A program made the position numbers and the translations under genes. From Ligustrum vulgare (taxonomy: Eukaryota > Streptophyta > Magnoliopsida > Lamiales > Oleaceae): a DNA stretch of 64,000 nt. The DNA is taken from positions 23,782,859 through 23,846,858 of the forward strand of contig OY743184.1 in NCBI GenBank assembly GCA_963555705.1. The letters are read 5' to 3'. Shown here piece by piece: positions 1 to 10,925 of this stretch. The notes under the pieces are model-generated. The model did no database searches, was not told the origin of the DNA, and saw only the letters and a list, made by a program, of their open reading frames with translations. The first letter of the stretch is position 1; every line of letters begins with the position of its first letter.

Positions 1-748
1 GTTTCATGTGTTCCACTTCACTAGGAGTCTTAGGACAATGTTCCCGTGACAAGTGAATTCCATGTCTGAAAGGCGTTTGACCTTTCATGGAATTTTGCAT
101 AGCGAACCTCACCACAATCTTGTCTATATATGAACCTTGAGATAGCGTAATTCTCTTGTTCTTCCTATCCCAAAGAATTTGGATTCCTAGAACATAATTG
201 GCTTCTCCTAAGTCCTTATCAAACTATTGCGCCAACTAGTTTTTAATCGATGTTAATGCTCCTACATCATTCCCAATGAGCAGGATATCATCTACATACA
301 ATATGGGAAAATTACCTTGTTGTCTTTAATTTTCTTATAAACACAAGGCTCATCAAGATTCTTATCAAAACCATAACCTTTTACAGCTTGATGAAATATA
401 ATATTCCAGGACCTAGACGCCTGCTTAAGTCCATAAATAGACCTATGCAGTTTGCATACTTTATGCTCTTGACCCTTTTGGATAAAACCGTCTGGTTGCA
501 TTATATGGATGCTTTCGTCAAGATTCCCATTAAGGAATGCTGTCTTGACGTCCATTTGCCACACCTCATAATCAAAATGAGCTGCAATGGTTAAGAGGAT
601 CTAAATAGACTTAAGCATGACCATAGGTGAGAAGGTTTCCTCATAATCGATACCTTCTCTTTGGGTGAAACCCTTAGCAACCTGTCTAGCTTTAAAGGTC
701 TCTACCTTTCCGTCTACCCCTCTTTTTCTCTTGTAGGCCCATTTACAT
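1..748 (-). pseudogene. Copia reverse transcriptase / RNase H start, decayed
   Basis: This is the reverse transcriptase part of a Ty1/copia polyprotein that would copy element RNA into DNA; it continues off the left edge. The frame at 292-564 carries the copia motifs DVKTAFLNG and YGLKQASRSWN. The catalytic YVDD codons lie at 287-298 but in a different frame from the upstream motif, so a small indel just before the active site has broken the gene. Below 240 further frames read like the conserved copia block after the active site (LGIQIL, SQGSYI), again with stops. It is one gene with 1025-3110, split by the solo LTR at 749-1024. It is not expected to be functional. Confidence 0.9.
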
Positions 749-1024
749 TGTAATACCCCGACTAAGAAAGCTTAAGAGAATTGATAGGTACTACTCATAC
801 CAACAAGGTGCACCTTCTTTTCCGGAAGTCCATCATTAGAAACTCCAAAGTTAAGCGAGCTTGGCTTGGAGCAATTCTGGGATGGGTGACCTCCTGGGAA
901 GTTTTCTCGGGGAGCGTGCGAGTGAGGACAAAACATGCTGAAAAGACTCGTATTGGTACAGTGGGGACAGTACGCCGTCATCTAACGGTCGGACAGCCCC
1001 TTAAGTGGGGCCCGGGTCGTTACA
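749..1024 (+). mobile_element. Cassandra-type TRIM solo LTR carrying a 5S rRNA-like core
   Basis: The 276-bp element starts TGTAATACCCCGAC and ends GTCGTTACA, short inverted LTR ends as in Cassandra terminal-repeat retrotransposons in miniature. Its centre is recognisably 5S rRNA. It is flanked by the 4-bp direct repeat ACAT (745-748 and 1025-1028). Removing the element and one ACAT joins the Copia codons for I-G-C to K-W-A in one frame, which fixes the boundaries. Only one LTR is present and no internal region, so it is a solo LTR left by LTR-LTR recombination. Known Cassandra LTRs are about 240-350 bp and are proposed to use the 5S-derived pol III promoter; the family name here is inference from this architecture. 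Confidence 0.85.
786..915 (+). other. 5S rRNA-like domain inside the Cassandra LTR
   Basis: The stretch AAGTTAAGCGAGCTTGG (848-864) matches the 5S box A / internal-element region, and GGGATGGGTGACCTCCTGGG (879-898) matches the 5S box C region almost base for base. The 5' third is more diverged. It sits in a retroelement LTR with no tandem 5S array, so it is not a genuine 5S rRNA gene, but it retains the internal pol III promoter boxes. Confidence 0.85.
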
Positions 1025-3110
1025 ACATCCTATGAGTTTTACCCCGTTAGGTGCATCTATAAGATCCCAGACAGAGTTAGTGAACATGGATTTCATTTCT
1101 AAGTCCATGACACTCCTCCAATGGTCAGCGTCTACATCTACCACAACTTCGTTATACGAGGTATGATCCTCCTCTTGTTCAGTGGAGATTGCCTTGAAAG
1201 AATCTCCATAGAGCAAGTATCTAGAGAGCGGTCTAATCACTCTCTCACTACGTCTATGCTGAGGAGGCTCTTGGTTGATTGAAGTTTTTATCTATTCTAC
1301 CACTGCCTCTCTGGTATCAAGCCCCTCGTTTCCAACTTCAATACCAAGTGGTAATGCAATGGGGACTTGATCCTTCTCCAAGTTACGTGCCAATGATCTA
1401 GCAGACATGGAAGGTATAACCTCCACTTGTCTCCCACTGAATTCAGGTACCGTAACGGTGGGGACTTAAATTCATCCTGAGTAGGTTCAATGGGGATTAC
1501 TGGTGTTGATGAATTGAGAACTTTTCCCTTCATCTCTTCCAAAAGAACCTTGCTCTTTGATTCACATTCTTCTATATACTTGTCCTCTAAGAAAGTTGCA
1601 TTTGTACTGGCAAAAAATTTCTTATCTTGAGGACTATAGAAGTAATATCCTCTTGTTCCCTTTGTATATCCTACAAAAATGCATACTTGTGATCTTGATT
1701 CCATCTTTTCCTCCTTTCCCTTAAGCACGTGTGCAGGACATCCCCATATCCGTATATGTGCCAGATTAGGCTTTCACCCATTCCACAATTCCAGGGGCGT
1801 CTTAGGCACAAATTTAGATGGAACCATGTTAAGCAAGTACATTGCAGTTTGTAGAGCATATCCCCAAAAGGATGTTGTGAGAGTTGAGAAGCCAAGCATT
1901 GATCTGACCATGTCCAACAAGGTCCAGTTTCTCCTTTCAGATACACCATTCTGTTGGGGAGTACCTGGTTCACTTAATTGGGATACAATCCCATTTTCTG
2001 ATAGATATGACCTAAAGTCATGGGATAGATACTCTCCACCTTGATCTGATCGATATGTTTTAATGTTCTTACCTAATTACTTGTCCGCTTTAGTCCTAAA
2101 TTCTTTGACCTTTTCAAAAGCTTCAGACTTGCGTGCCATTAGGTAAACATAACTATATCTAGATTAATCATCAGTAAAGGTGACGAAGTACTCATACCCA
2201 CCTCTAGCTTGGACATTAGTTGGTCCACATACATCAGAGTGTACTAATTTCAAGACTTCTTTGGCCCTATACCCCCTTTGAAGTAAAAGGTCTCATGGTC
2301 ATTTTTCCTTTCAGAAAGGATTCGCAGATTGGTAGGGATTCCACCTTTAAGTCACTCAAAGGACCATCCCTTACAAGTCTTTGAATCCTATTTAGGTTAA
2401 CATGACCAAGTTTCAGGTGCCATAAATAAGTCTAATTAGTAGGAGATAACTTAATGCGTTTGTTAGATGCAATGTGATATAGAGAGCTATCAGCAAGTTT
2501 CAAAGTATACAAACTGTTAAACATATGTCTCTCAAAATTTAAAACTTTATTCATAACAATTTTTACCGTCAAACGGGTGAAATAAACAGAATAACCTTGT
2601 TTAAAAAGTAATGCAACCGAAATCAAATTTCGGGTAATATCCGGGACATAATAAAAATTATTCAAAACCAAATGTTTATTATTGAAATAAAGATAAACTT
2701 CTCCAACAGCTCTGGCAGAAACCACTGCTCCTGCGCCAACCTTTAAAGTATGCTCCCCTTCAGTGAGTTGTCTGGTTACTTGAAACCCGTGCAATGAATT
2801 GCAAACATGATTATTGGCTCCAGAATCTACTATCCAAGTATATGTAGAATCATCCACCAAACAAGACTCAATATAAGATAACTCATCATCACCTTGCTTT
2901 TTGGAAGCTAGGTATCCCTGGCAGTTCCTCTTCTAGTGACCTTTCTGTCCACAATGAAAGCATTTCCCCTTTGGCTTGCCATCTGTCTTTGCTTTCTTAA
3001 CCTGCTGCTGTGGTCCCTTCTTGTTAGACTTCTTCCTCTTGTTACCTCCTTTGCCTTTCGGCTTGGAAGGGGATGGTCCAGTAGAAGCAACAGCTAGCAC
3101 ATCATTAGCA
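1025..3110 (-). pseudogene. Copia gag zinc knuckle, protease, integrase and RT N-terminus, decayed
   Basis: Read on the minus strand from 3110 downward. A CCHC-type knuckle (CFHCGQKGH, 2908-3000) has a stop where a W is expected. The aspartic protease core WIVDSGANNHVC and the GAG-pre-integrase region follow (2432-2860). The integrase core spans about 1920-2260; its D-D-E residues can be placed in YSDVCGP, SDQGGEY and NGVSERRN, with two internal stops. The integrase C-terminal part (VGYTKGTRGYYFY) is at 1297-1728, and the RT start (DHWRSVMDLEMKSM) at 1029-1240. Domain order PR-IN-RT is diagnostic of Ty1/copia. Stops and frameshifts between every block mark a dead copy. Most of gag upstream of the knuckle is missing. 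Confidence 0.9.
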
Positions 3111-4665
3111 TCTCAAGTAATATTAATTTTTATTGTCGTTAAAATTTGGCCATCATTAACATTGTTTGGATATTCTATAGGAAGTCCCACGATGTATTTG
3201 ATTTAAGTGTTCAACCCTTATCTTGATGATTTTCAAGTACCAAATTAATTACGTTACCTATAGGGTAATCATGACTAATTCACACTTAAAAAATCACCAC
3301 CTAATTGGACCCAAACCAGTAACCAAAATAGTGCAGCCCTCCTATAGGAAGACTAAATAAATTAGCACAAGACATACACAAATTTTTACTAATGGGCTAA
3401 TAAGGGAGACTGTGGGTTCAAGAATTTGTACCCTCACTCACTTAATTTTTTTAAACTCTTGGGCTTTTCATTTAATAATTATATAATCAATTTTAACTTT
3501 TAAAATCAATTTAATAATTATCAAATTTATTTTCTAAACTAACATTTAGGAAAAAAAAGAAAATATAAAACAATGCATGACATTATAGTACCTAGAGCGG
3601 TGTTTATGTGATCTACATGACATGTTATCAAATGACATTCATCTATAATTCAATTAAAGCAATAAATAAATGTAATAATAAAATAAACTAGAACATGATT
3701 TATGGCCAAAACCTAGACACAAATTATAAATTAATTAAAGATTACATTGAGCCACAACCCGGCCCAATTCTTCAATTTTCATTTGCAAATGTCCAGTCCA
3801 TTACTTGAACTCTTCAAATAATAATAATCTGGCCCAACTTCAAAATGGTCAAATTTGCAACTTTAATTCTGTCCATAAATCTGGTCCATTCTCAATCCGG
3901 CCCATTTGAAAAGGAGAAGACGGATCCTCAGCCCTCTCTTTCTTCACAAGAATCACAACTGGAACCTGCCTCCCTTCTTCAAATGCAGCCGCTGGACACC
4001 TCAACATCGCCAGAAGAAATTGCAGCTTCCAGAAGGAAGTCTACTGGAGCCGTCGCGACTCTATGCCAGCACAGAGCAGCCACGCCGTGCACAGCCGCGC
4101 CACGCATGGGCGCGACAGTGAAACACAGCGGCACTGTGGCCCCGAAGCTACTGTTTGAAGTCGAGATCACCGTACTGAAGGTACTACTTTCGATCTCCGA
4201 CAGCAGGGCAGCATCCATAGTGCTGCTGCGTCCCCTTACCTGCTTCAAGGCTGGTTTTGTGTGATTTTTGGTGAAATTGCAGAGAAGGCCTTTCATTTAA
4301 TGAAGAAGATGAAGTCTCGTCCAGCCCTTAAATTGTAGCAGAAGATCTCCAAATTTCAGTCGTGATGATTCGGTCCTCACGATTTTGATTACAACAAAAT
4401 ATAATAGAAAACTAATTTCTAATTCTATTTTGCATTAAATTAAAATTAAAGGGGAAATATGGAGTCATAATTCACCCCCTTTGTTGCAAGACTCGATAAA
4501 ACAAATACATGATTTTCAATAAATAATCTAAGGCCATAAATCAGTTTAATAAAATATCATTCAACCAATAAGAAATCAAATCACATAAAACCTATACCGC
4601 TCCACTAACACATGCATAACAAAATTATTTAATCTTAAATATATAAAACAGTATAAAAAACCTAC
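3111..4665 (-). other. Non-coding leader / deleted gag region of the Copia element
   Basis: Between the PBS and the zinc knuckle I see no recognisable gag, although about 1.5 kb is present. The part 3111-3840 is AT-rich. A GC-richer island (about 3900-4300) has overlapping open frames on both strands (up to 139 codons plus, 105 minus) with no motif I recognise. Either gag was replaced by deletion and insertion or this is an unusually long leader. I treat the open frames as chance. Confidence 0.5.
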
Positions 4666-4677
4666 GCTCTAATACCA
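4666..4677 (-). other. Primer binding site of the Copia element (initiator-tRNA-Met type)
   Basis: On the minus strand the LTR ends CAACA; after one A follows TGGTATTAGAGC, one base different from TGGTATCAGAGC, the complement of the 3' end of plant initiator tRNA-Met. This fixes the 5' LTR boundary and the minus orientation of the element. Confidence 0.8.
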
Positions 4678-4837
4678 TTGTTGGGAAAACACAACGTGAT
4701 ATCTAATCACAAAAATTAATTTCTTGTGATTTTGATCATCCCATCCCAGGCATTCGCTATTTTATGTATTTGATTAGATTATATAATTTTGGACAGATAA
4801 GCACTAGTACAAAAAAGCATAAAAAAGGGGAATACAC

Positions 4838-4992
4838 GTTAATTTTTCAAAAAATCGACGTGTAAAAAAGGACGATGGTATTTTCGTAATTTTTTTTTGG
4901 GAATACGCGTCGGTTTGTTTTAAGAACCGACGCGTAAAGTCGGACTGGCCGACTTTGCGCGTCGGTTCAAGGAGAACCGACGCGAGAAACCT
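4838..4992. repeat. 5' subterminal repeats of the CACTA element
   Basis: Short inverted copies of a word around CGTCGGTT / AACCGACG occur here, for example GCGTCGGTT followed by AACCGACGCG twice. Subterminal repeats of this kind are known transposase (TNPA) binding sites in En/Spm-type elements; binding here is inferred. Confidence 0.6.
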
Positions 4993-5139
4993 TGGTTGAA
5001 AACATAAATCCAATACAACGTGGAAAAACGTAAAAGTATGAAAACACGGATTTAAACTTTATTAAAAATTATTGAATTATTTCTATATTTTATTTAGTTT
5101 GATTACTAATATTGTTAGTTTTCAATGTGAATATTTCAG

Positions 5140-5407
5140 TGTCTTCAACAGCCTGGAGGGTCTGAGTGTGGCTACTACGTTATGAGAAATATGTATGAGA
5201 TAGTCACATAACACTTTCAACTCACTTCGTTAGAAAATGTATAAGTCATTGAAAATGAGAATTTTAATAATGACTTTATATTTTATGAAAAAATAACTAA
5301 TAATTCATTTTGATTGTTTGTAGGCATTTAAAGAATATTATTCAACGGAGGAAGTAATCGAGATTCAAAACTTATGGGCAAAATACTTCGTTCATAGGTT
5401 TGTGTAA
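5140..5407 (+). pseudogene. Ulp1-like (C48) protease 3' exons of a CACTA element
   Basis: Two exon remnants. Exon 5140-5211 follows a splice acceptor (ttcag) and encodes a peptide with QQPGGSECGYYVMRNMY, which matches the catalytic-Cys segment (Q...CG) of Ulp1/SENP-type cysteine proteases carried by many plant CACTA and Mutator elements. Exon 5324-5407 follows a second acceptor (tttgtag) and encodes KEYYSTEEVIEIQNLWAKYF, the usual C-terminal tail, ending in TAA. The upstream His and Asp catalytic residues and all of the transposase are absent. An in-frame TAA ends the first exon before the second. Non-functional. Confidence 0.75.
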
Positions 5408-5546
5408 ATCGAAGCGTAATCAAACTTGCATTTACATATATATTTAATTTGTATTTTAAATTAACAATTTTGTAAGTATAATTGTTGTTAATTTAATTTT
5501 ATTACGTATATGTCGATTATATATATATATTTGGTGATGCGCATGT

Positions 5547-5965
5547 TCAGGTTATCGCAGGCCACGTCCCGGTTATTGCAGGTCACGACCTGCAGTGGCC
5601 TGGGTCATTGCAAGTCACGTCCAGGTGACTGCAGGCCACGACGTGCAGTGGCCTGGGTCATTGCAGGCCACGTCCAGGTCACGACATGCAGTGACCTGGT
5701 TCATTGCAGGCCACGTCCATGTCATTACAGGCCACGACCTGCAGTGATCTGGGTCATTGCAGGTCACGTCCATGTCATTGCAGGCCACGACCTGCAGTGG
5801 CCTGGGGTCGTGGCCTGGGTCATTACAGGCCACGTCCAGGTCACGACATGCAGTGACCTGGTCCATTGCAGGCCACGTCTAGGTCACTGCAGGCCACGAC
5901 CTGTAGTGTCCTGGTCATTGCAGGCCACGACCTGCAGTGACCTGAGTCACTGCAGGCCACGACCA
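5547..5965. repeat. 3' subterminal palindrome array of the CACTA element
   Basis: About 420 bp made of near-copies of a 40-60 bp unit built from GCAGGCCACG and its complement. Units contain nested palindromes such as TGCAGGTCACGACCTGCA and the inverted arms CAGGCCAC...GTGGCCTG around GACCTGCA. I count roughly eight arms pairs. The array is far denser than the 5' subterminal repeats and uses an unrelated word. Open frames across it on both strands (184 and 83 codons) are repeat artefacts. Confidence 0.85.
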
Positions 5966-7423
5966 GTTTTCCAACTGACATGTATTCCAGTTTCTGTACT
6001 AGTGATTAGTTATGTAATCGTTACCCTTGTAGCGTGCTTTGACAAGTATCCGTGTTGCTCTTGATTCCACCAATCTCCAAACCTTCAAGTTTTCCTTGGT
6101 GTTCCCCAACAGAGGCTATGCAAGTGTCTGGTCACTTTTCTCTGAGTCTAGGTTACACTAGGGTTAGGGTTTTAATCAAGAGAAAAAAATACACACTACA
6201 CACTTTAGTGTGTGTCCCTCCCACAACTGCATTAGGTTAAGAAAAATAGTCTTAGAAGACTATTTATAACTTCTTTACCCTCTAAAACCCTACCAACCCT
6301 AATACCATAACCCAGGCCCATTTCTGCATGGCCCAATAAAAGTTATAAGCCTGTATATGCTTGTTATATTGAAGCCACCAAGGGAACCTGATCAGACGCA
6401 ATTAAACTAAGTTTCAATAAATTAATTCTGATCTGGTCAACTCTTGACCAGTCAAAATAATTTATTAATCATGTTCTATTCCACTAAAAGAACGAGACTG
6501 CACTCTTAGTAAAATTGTAATTACTGAAGCAATAACCAATAATTATATCCTTTGACTTACATCTCTTACATGTTACCCATGTCGATCAATTCGAACATTC
6601 GAAGTAAGGTGAAATGACCAAAATACCCTTATCTAAATATTCATAAATTCTCAACTCTCATCTTCTATCTGACATTTCTATGTGATCACATCATATCATA
6701 GAATCCAGCAATCACTTTCGAATTACTGAGCTCGGATTTAACTGTCAACTAGAAGAACCATTGAGATCATGATCATACCTAAAGGTGACGGATTCCATAA
6801 TACGAATATATATTCCTCATTAGTTTACTTTAATTCTCAAAGTACCGAGATATTGACCAACAATTTGATCTCACCCATTGATACCTCAAAGAACTTCAAG
6901 TTAGTAATCGAAGTTCATTATCCGATTTGAATTTAGGTTCCATGTACGATAGTCAAGTGGAATTAAATTTGTATGGTCAATGTCACAAATTAATTTCACA
7001 TGGCCCCATTCAATACATATCAAATGTACTCTCAATTTCATTTTCAAAATCAAAGACAGATTTTAATAAAATTGAGACGATCAAAATAAATTGTCCATAT
7101 TTATTTATTGATCGTGAACAAAAATTTTAGATCGAATTACAAATTGAATCTTTCTGTGTTTAACAACTTAAACACTCAATTAGTAATATTGAATCGATCT
7201 ATGAACTAATGCAAGCTCAAAATAATATAATCAAATATTTAATCAAAATAATATTTTATTCCAAAATGTCACGAGTACAAATAAATTAATTTGACGGGCA
7301 TACACTATCCAACAACTCTTGTTCGTATGTATTTGAATAACAACTTTTTAACTTAAATGGTCGAATGACAGCAAAACCCACCTGCACATGGGTGTCTGTC
7401 CTGGGCACATTGTTATTCATTGT

Positions 7424-7699
7424 GATAAGGAGTATGCTAATGCAAGACCGTTCAACGACTACTTTGCATCGAACCCACGTTACAACAAAGGGATGTTACA
7501 TCAAAGTCTTCACATGTCACGAAATCTATTATTACGTATCTTGTAGGCTATGGAGTCTCATGACGCTACTTTCCACAAAAAAATATGCATTGGCAGATTA
7601 GTGTTGTCTTCCGTTCAAAAGATAACTATAGAATTTCGGATGTTAGTGTATGGTATTATGATGGATGCAACTGAGTTTCTTAATATGTCATTATTTAAC
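7424..7699 (+). pseudogene. PIF/Harbinger transposase fragment (HARBI1/ALP1-like)
   Basis: A single frame with one in-frame TAG reads NDYFASNPRYNKGM, HQSLHMSRNLLLRIL and LSSVQKITIEFRMLVYG, matching the conserved segment before the DDE nuclease core of plant PIF/Harbinger transposases and the domesticated ALP1 proteins. The DDE catalytic part is missing and the frame is closed on both sides by stops. A domesticated gene is unlikely given the truncation and stop; most likely an old transposon scrap. Confidence 0.75.
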
Positions 7700-8525
7700 G
7701 TTCTTGTTTATTAATGATCAGTAAGTATTGAATTAGGATATATTTGAAAAAGTGAATGTAAAATTTATTTTTTCAATCACATTAATTAACATTTTTAATG
7801 TATGTAAAAATAGGAGTAACCATATCATCACGGGGTGTAGATAGTATAATTTTGGCCCTTGAGACCCATTTTTATGAAACTGATTTTTTTTTAAATTCAT
7901 TTTAACCACATATTTTTTAATAAAATAACTTAACTTGTGAATAAAAAAATTTTCCATACATTTTCACCACATAATTTCCTAAAAATCACTATTCTAAAAT
8001 TTATTGTTTAAAATAATGGGCTTAAACAGGGGAATTGTTTTTTTTTTTTAACCTATTAGCCCATGTTTAGTACAAATTTTAATTTAAGTCAAAATCAACA
8101 ATCAATATCAACAACATACTTCATGGGACGCATTTCTTTAACTTTTATCAAAATTTACTAAAAATCTTATTCTCCATCAAACATTAGCTTAATTTTGAGT
8201 CTTTAATTAGATAGTCGACTTTGTAACCATGAATCTATGAAAAGCTTTAATATTCAAATTAATGTTTGTACATGTAAGTCTATGTTCTTTAGCACAATCA
8301 TTATAATTTATAAATCAAATTATAAAAATACAATTTTTTAAATAACTTTTTAATCAATTTATAATTGCAACATTCTAAAAGAACAGAGCAAGAAAGAGAC
8401 AAAAGTGTGATTAGAGAGTTTACTCTGTAATCATGACTCTGTATAAAAGCCTAATATTCGAAATAAAGTCTGCACATCTTAATGGCAATATTACAAAGTG
8501 AAGTCAACAAGGTGTATTTTCAAGC
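7700..8525. other. AT-rich non-coding stretch
   Basis: No gene seen. A degenerate direct repeat of about 55 bases links 8219-8277 and 8425-8483 (shared pattern GTAAYCATGA...TAATATTC), suggesting remains of one repeat unit. Otherwise homopolymer-rich sequence. Confidence 0.5.
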
Positions 8526-8532
8526 GCAAGAT

Positions 8533-8768
8533 CTATTAATGAGAGTAGACATAGGTGATGAAGGAGAAGATTGTCCGACCTTTATTAGTTAATTACTCGA
8601 TGAAGAGGTTATTACAAAGTTAATTTCTTTCTTGAAAGAATATAAGGATTATTTTGTTTGAGAAAATGAACAAATCCATGATTTAGATAGAGATTTAGTA
8701 TAACATAGGTTATCAACCCAAAAAAAAAAAAAGTTAAACCTCATAAACAACTGACTAGGATGGGGTGA
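8533..8768 (+). pseudogene. Ty3/gypsy pol fragment (start of reverse transcriptase)
   Basis: A frame with three stops reads LLDEEVITKLISFLKEYKDY and IHDLDRDLV.HRLST, the block preceding the RT fingers of gypsy elements, where the usual pattern is a Y-KD-FAW segment, GLDR and VEHRL. Only about 80 codons remain and the palm with the YxDD motif is absent. It could be linked to the LTR-like sequence at 9194, but nothing in between is recognisable. Confidence 0.7.
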
Positions 8769-9193
8769 AACTCATCCACCTATGGCGGAAATCCTACTTG
8801 ACTATAATAACAAGTATATCTTAGGTTCAAAGGGTAACAACAAGTCATTCGATAAGTAGATAGTTTCAACAATTTACCAAACCTATACCTTATTCTAGAT
8901 TAAAAATTTTGGTTGTCATGACAAGAGGGTTGAGTTTATATAATTTTTAATAAAATTCAGATCATTGGATCAAGTTTCTCTAAAAGTGACAAAGACATTG
9001 CAAAAACTTTACCTATACAAACTTCGAGGTGGTGCCATCTCAATAGAAAGTTGATTTTCTTTCTTAAGAGTTCACGAATAGGAATAGTGCAATGCCATAA
9101 TAGTGTTAAATAAGATTGAGATGAACTTGGAATGCACGATCATGATCGTTAAAATGAGTTTGAGCTCATTATATGTTTGAACAAGTAGGAGAT

Positions 9194-9690
9194 TGTTATG
9201 ATTTGTTCAAACTTTTAATGAAGTGTTTCATACATATACTAGTATAAAAATAATTGAAATTGAGGGTCGGGATCACCCTGAAATAAAATGGAAGCAACTC
9301 CAAGAAATGGCCCGGTGGCCGCCAAGACAACCCCCAGTACAGCTGGGGGTATTTAGGTGGCCGTTTGAAATAGTGTCGGCCCAAGTCATAAAGTTCACCG
9401 TTGGAATTTGGAATCTCACACACCTTTTGACTTGTTTGATACCTTTTCATGTGGTTTTTGCTCTCATTCGTGCAAGAGACTTGCTATACCGTCATTAGAG
9501 ATGTTGAGGAAGACAAAAGACATTCCAAAATATATTTGTAACATCTCTTTGATCCAAAACAAAGATCAAACTTTCATTTTCAAAAATGTTCTTCTAGTTC
9601 TTAATTTCTTGGTTTTGAACTTGATTTTGGTTTTATTAATCCATCAATTTTTTTAAGGCCTTTAAGTACTTACCTCAGTGGCGGCAAATA
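9194..9690 (+). repeat. Possible 3' LTR remnant
   Basis: A purine-rich AAGTAGGAGAT precedes TGTTATGATTTGTTC, the layout of a polypurine tract followed by an LTR start. No matching second copy and no clear CA end were found, so the right border is a guess. It contains a hairpin (CCCCAG...CTGGGG at 9330-9350). Two overlapping 84-91 codon frames on opposite strands have no motif. Confidence 0.3.
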
Positions 9691-9699
9691 CTGTTTGAG

Positions 9700-10700
9700 A
9701 ACAACGATTTTGAATCATATTTGGATTTACAAAGATGTGTAAATCATTCTTTTGTACAAGTGTTGCACGTCTTATTTAAATGATAATGACATGAGTAATA
9801 TAACATCAAGTTATACTCTTTTTGAACTTGTAAATGTAGATGTAGATAAGTTGCGAAAAAATATGAATAAAATTTGCATAGAAAAATCAAATTAATATAT
9901 AAATATGTTTTTATAATGAATATAATCTAAAAATTTAAGTTGTAATATAATAAATTATTTAATTTTATTAAATAAGGGTAAGAGTGTATATAACTAAATA
10001 TTATATATCTAAGGGTAAAAAAGGTATTCAAAAATTTCTCCTATATCTAATTTTTATATACTGTAGATGATATAATTTGAAATGCGGTAATACAAAAAGA
10101 CTCTTAAGCGTTTCATTAAAATGGTCAAAAGATTATTTATGGTTCTACTAACAGATTTTTGGAAAAATATTTTCTTAGAAAAAGGAGAAGGTGAGAGTGA
10201 AATGGTCAAAAATAAAAAATAAAAAATAAAAAATTAAAGGAGTGACGAACTGCGCAAGAATGTTCAAGGTAGGCGGATTACTCTTTTCTAAAAGAGTGAG
10301 TTTTGAGAGATTCTGTTTGGGAACTTGGAGAAACTTGTCTGCTGCGCGCTCTCTTGGGTGACGTGAAATGAGATCAATGTGGCGGAAACTGGACCTTATT
10401 GAGGAATGAATCTGAAAGAAGGATGTCTCAAGCTGTTGGTCTCTAATTTATTTGAGTTGTATCTGAGATTTTTCTGTTCCGTTTGTAATATTAAACATTC
10501 TTAGAAGGTTAAGGGCGCTACAATTCAATTATATGATATTCATGGTCAAGTTATTTTAGTGAAATAATACAATTTAAAGAGATAGTAATTATTAATTAAT
10601 TAATTAACAACCCATAATCCTCTTTAATTGAAAATGAAAATTGAAAACAGACCAAATATACATGCCTTTTCAACAGGACAACATTTTCATACATAATTAT
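9700..10700. other. Intergenic region downstream of the MIF gene
   Basis: AT-rich, no convincing ORF, RNA gene or element end seen. The part 10250-10500 has more balanced base composition but only short frames. Confidence 0.5.
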
Positions 10701-10871
10701 GAAGCATGTTTACTTCTGTCCATTGAACATAGGATTTCTTACAACAATTCAAAAAGTTACAAATAACAATAAAGACCAGCACATTCATTCCTATCCCTGT
10801 TAATTGTACTGAGTGGTTTTAGACAAGCAAGGTAAATAGCAAAGTCCTCACGCAGGCGCACAAGTGGGATA

Positions 10872-10925
10872 TTTTTTTTTTTTTTTTTTTTTTTTTTGGG
10901 GTGGAAGAAGAAGAAGAAGAAGAAA
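10872..10925. repeat. Poly-T and GAA microsatellite in the MIF 3' region
   Basis: A run of 26 T (10872-10897) is followed by a GAA tract (about 10903-10925). On the minus strand this reads as TTC repeats and then poly-A, downstream of the MIF stop codon. It is a likely length-polymorphic site. Confidence 0.9.

Larger units (their letters stand above)
4802..6004 (+). mobile_element. CACTA (En/Spm) element nested in the Copia LTR
   Basis: The 5' end CACTAGTACAAAAAAG and the 3' end TTTCTGTACTAGTG are inverted copies (CACTAGTACA plus A-rich), the hallmark of CACTA transposons. The flanking trinucleotides (aag / att) do not match, so the 3-bp TSD is lost or the ends are eroded. The 5' subterminal region carries inverted CCGACGYG-type repeats, the 3' region a different palindromic array. 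Only the tail of a C48-type protease gene remains inside, so this is a deletion derivative. The same 5' end recurs at 39427. Confidence 0.8.
4679..7314 (-). repeat. 5' LTR of the minus-strand Copia, interrupted by a CACTA element
   Basis: On the minus strand the LTR begins TGTTGGATAGTGTATGCCC at 7314 and ends at 4679 next to the PBS, with TG...CA ends. Excluding the nested CACTA (4802-6004) it is about 1.43 kb, long for Copia. It contains no coding signal; the 68-codon frame near 6930 and other frames have no motif. The second LTR lies beyond the left edge, so no TSD can be checked. Confidence 0.75.

Noticed and set aside
786..915. A genuine 5S rRNA gene
   Set aside because: Only a single diverged copy, enclosed by LTR ends and a TSD; 5S genes occur in long tandem arrays. 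Read as the 5S-derived part of a Cassandra-type LTR.
3845..4296. 139-codon plus and 105-codon minus frames in a GC-rich island
   Set aside because: Fully overlapping frames on opposite strands, no motif, located in the leader of a decayed Copia; GC richness alone lowers stop frequency.
4799..6007. A 3-bp TSD for the CACTA element at 4802-6004
   Set aside because: Flanking triplets are aag and att; no exact match, so no TSD is claimed.
5510..6064. 184-codon plus-strand ORF and overlapping minus ORF
   Set aside because: Both are translations of the palindromic subterminal repeat array and have repetitive, non-protein-like composition.
7424..7699. A domesticated ALP1-like host gene
   Set aside because: Fragment of about 90 codons with an in-frame stop and no DDE part; transposon scrap is the simpler reading.
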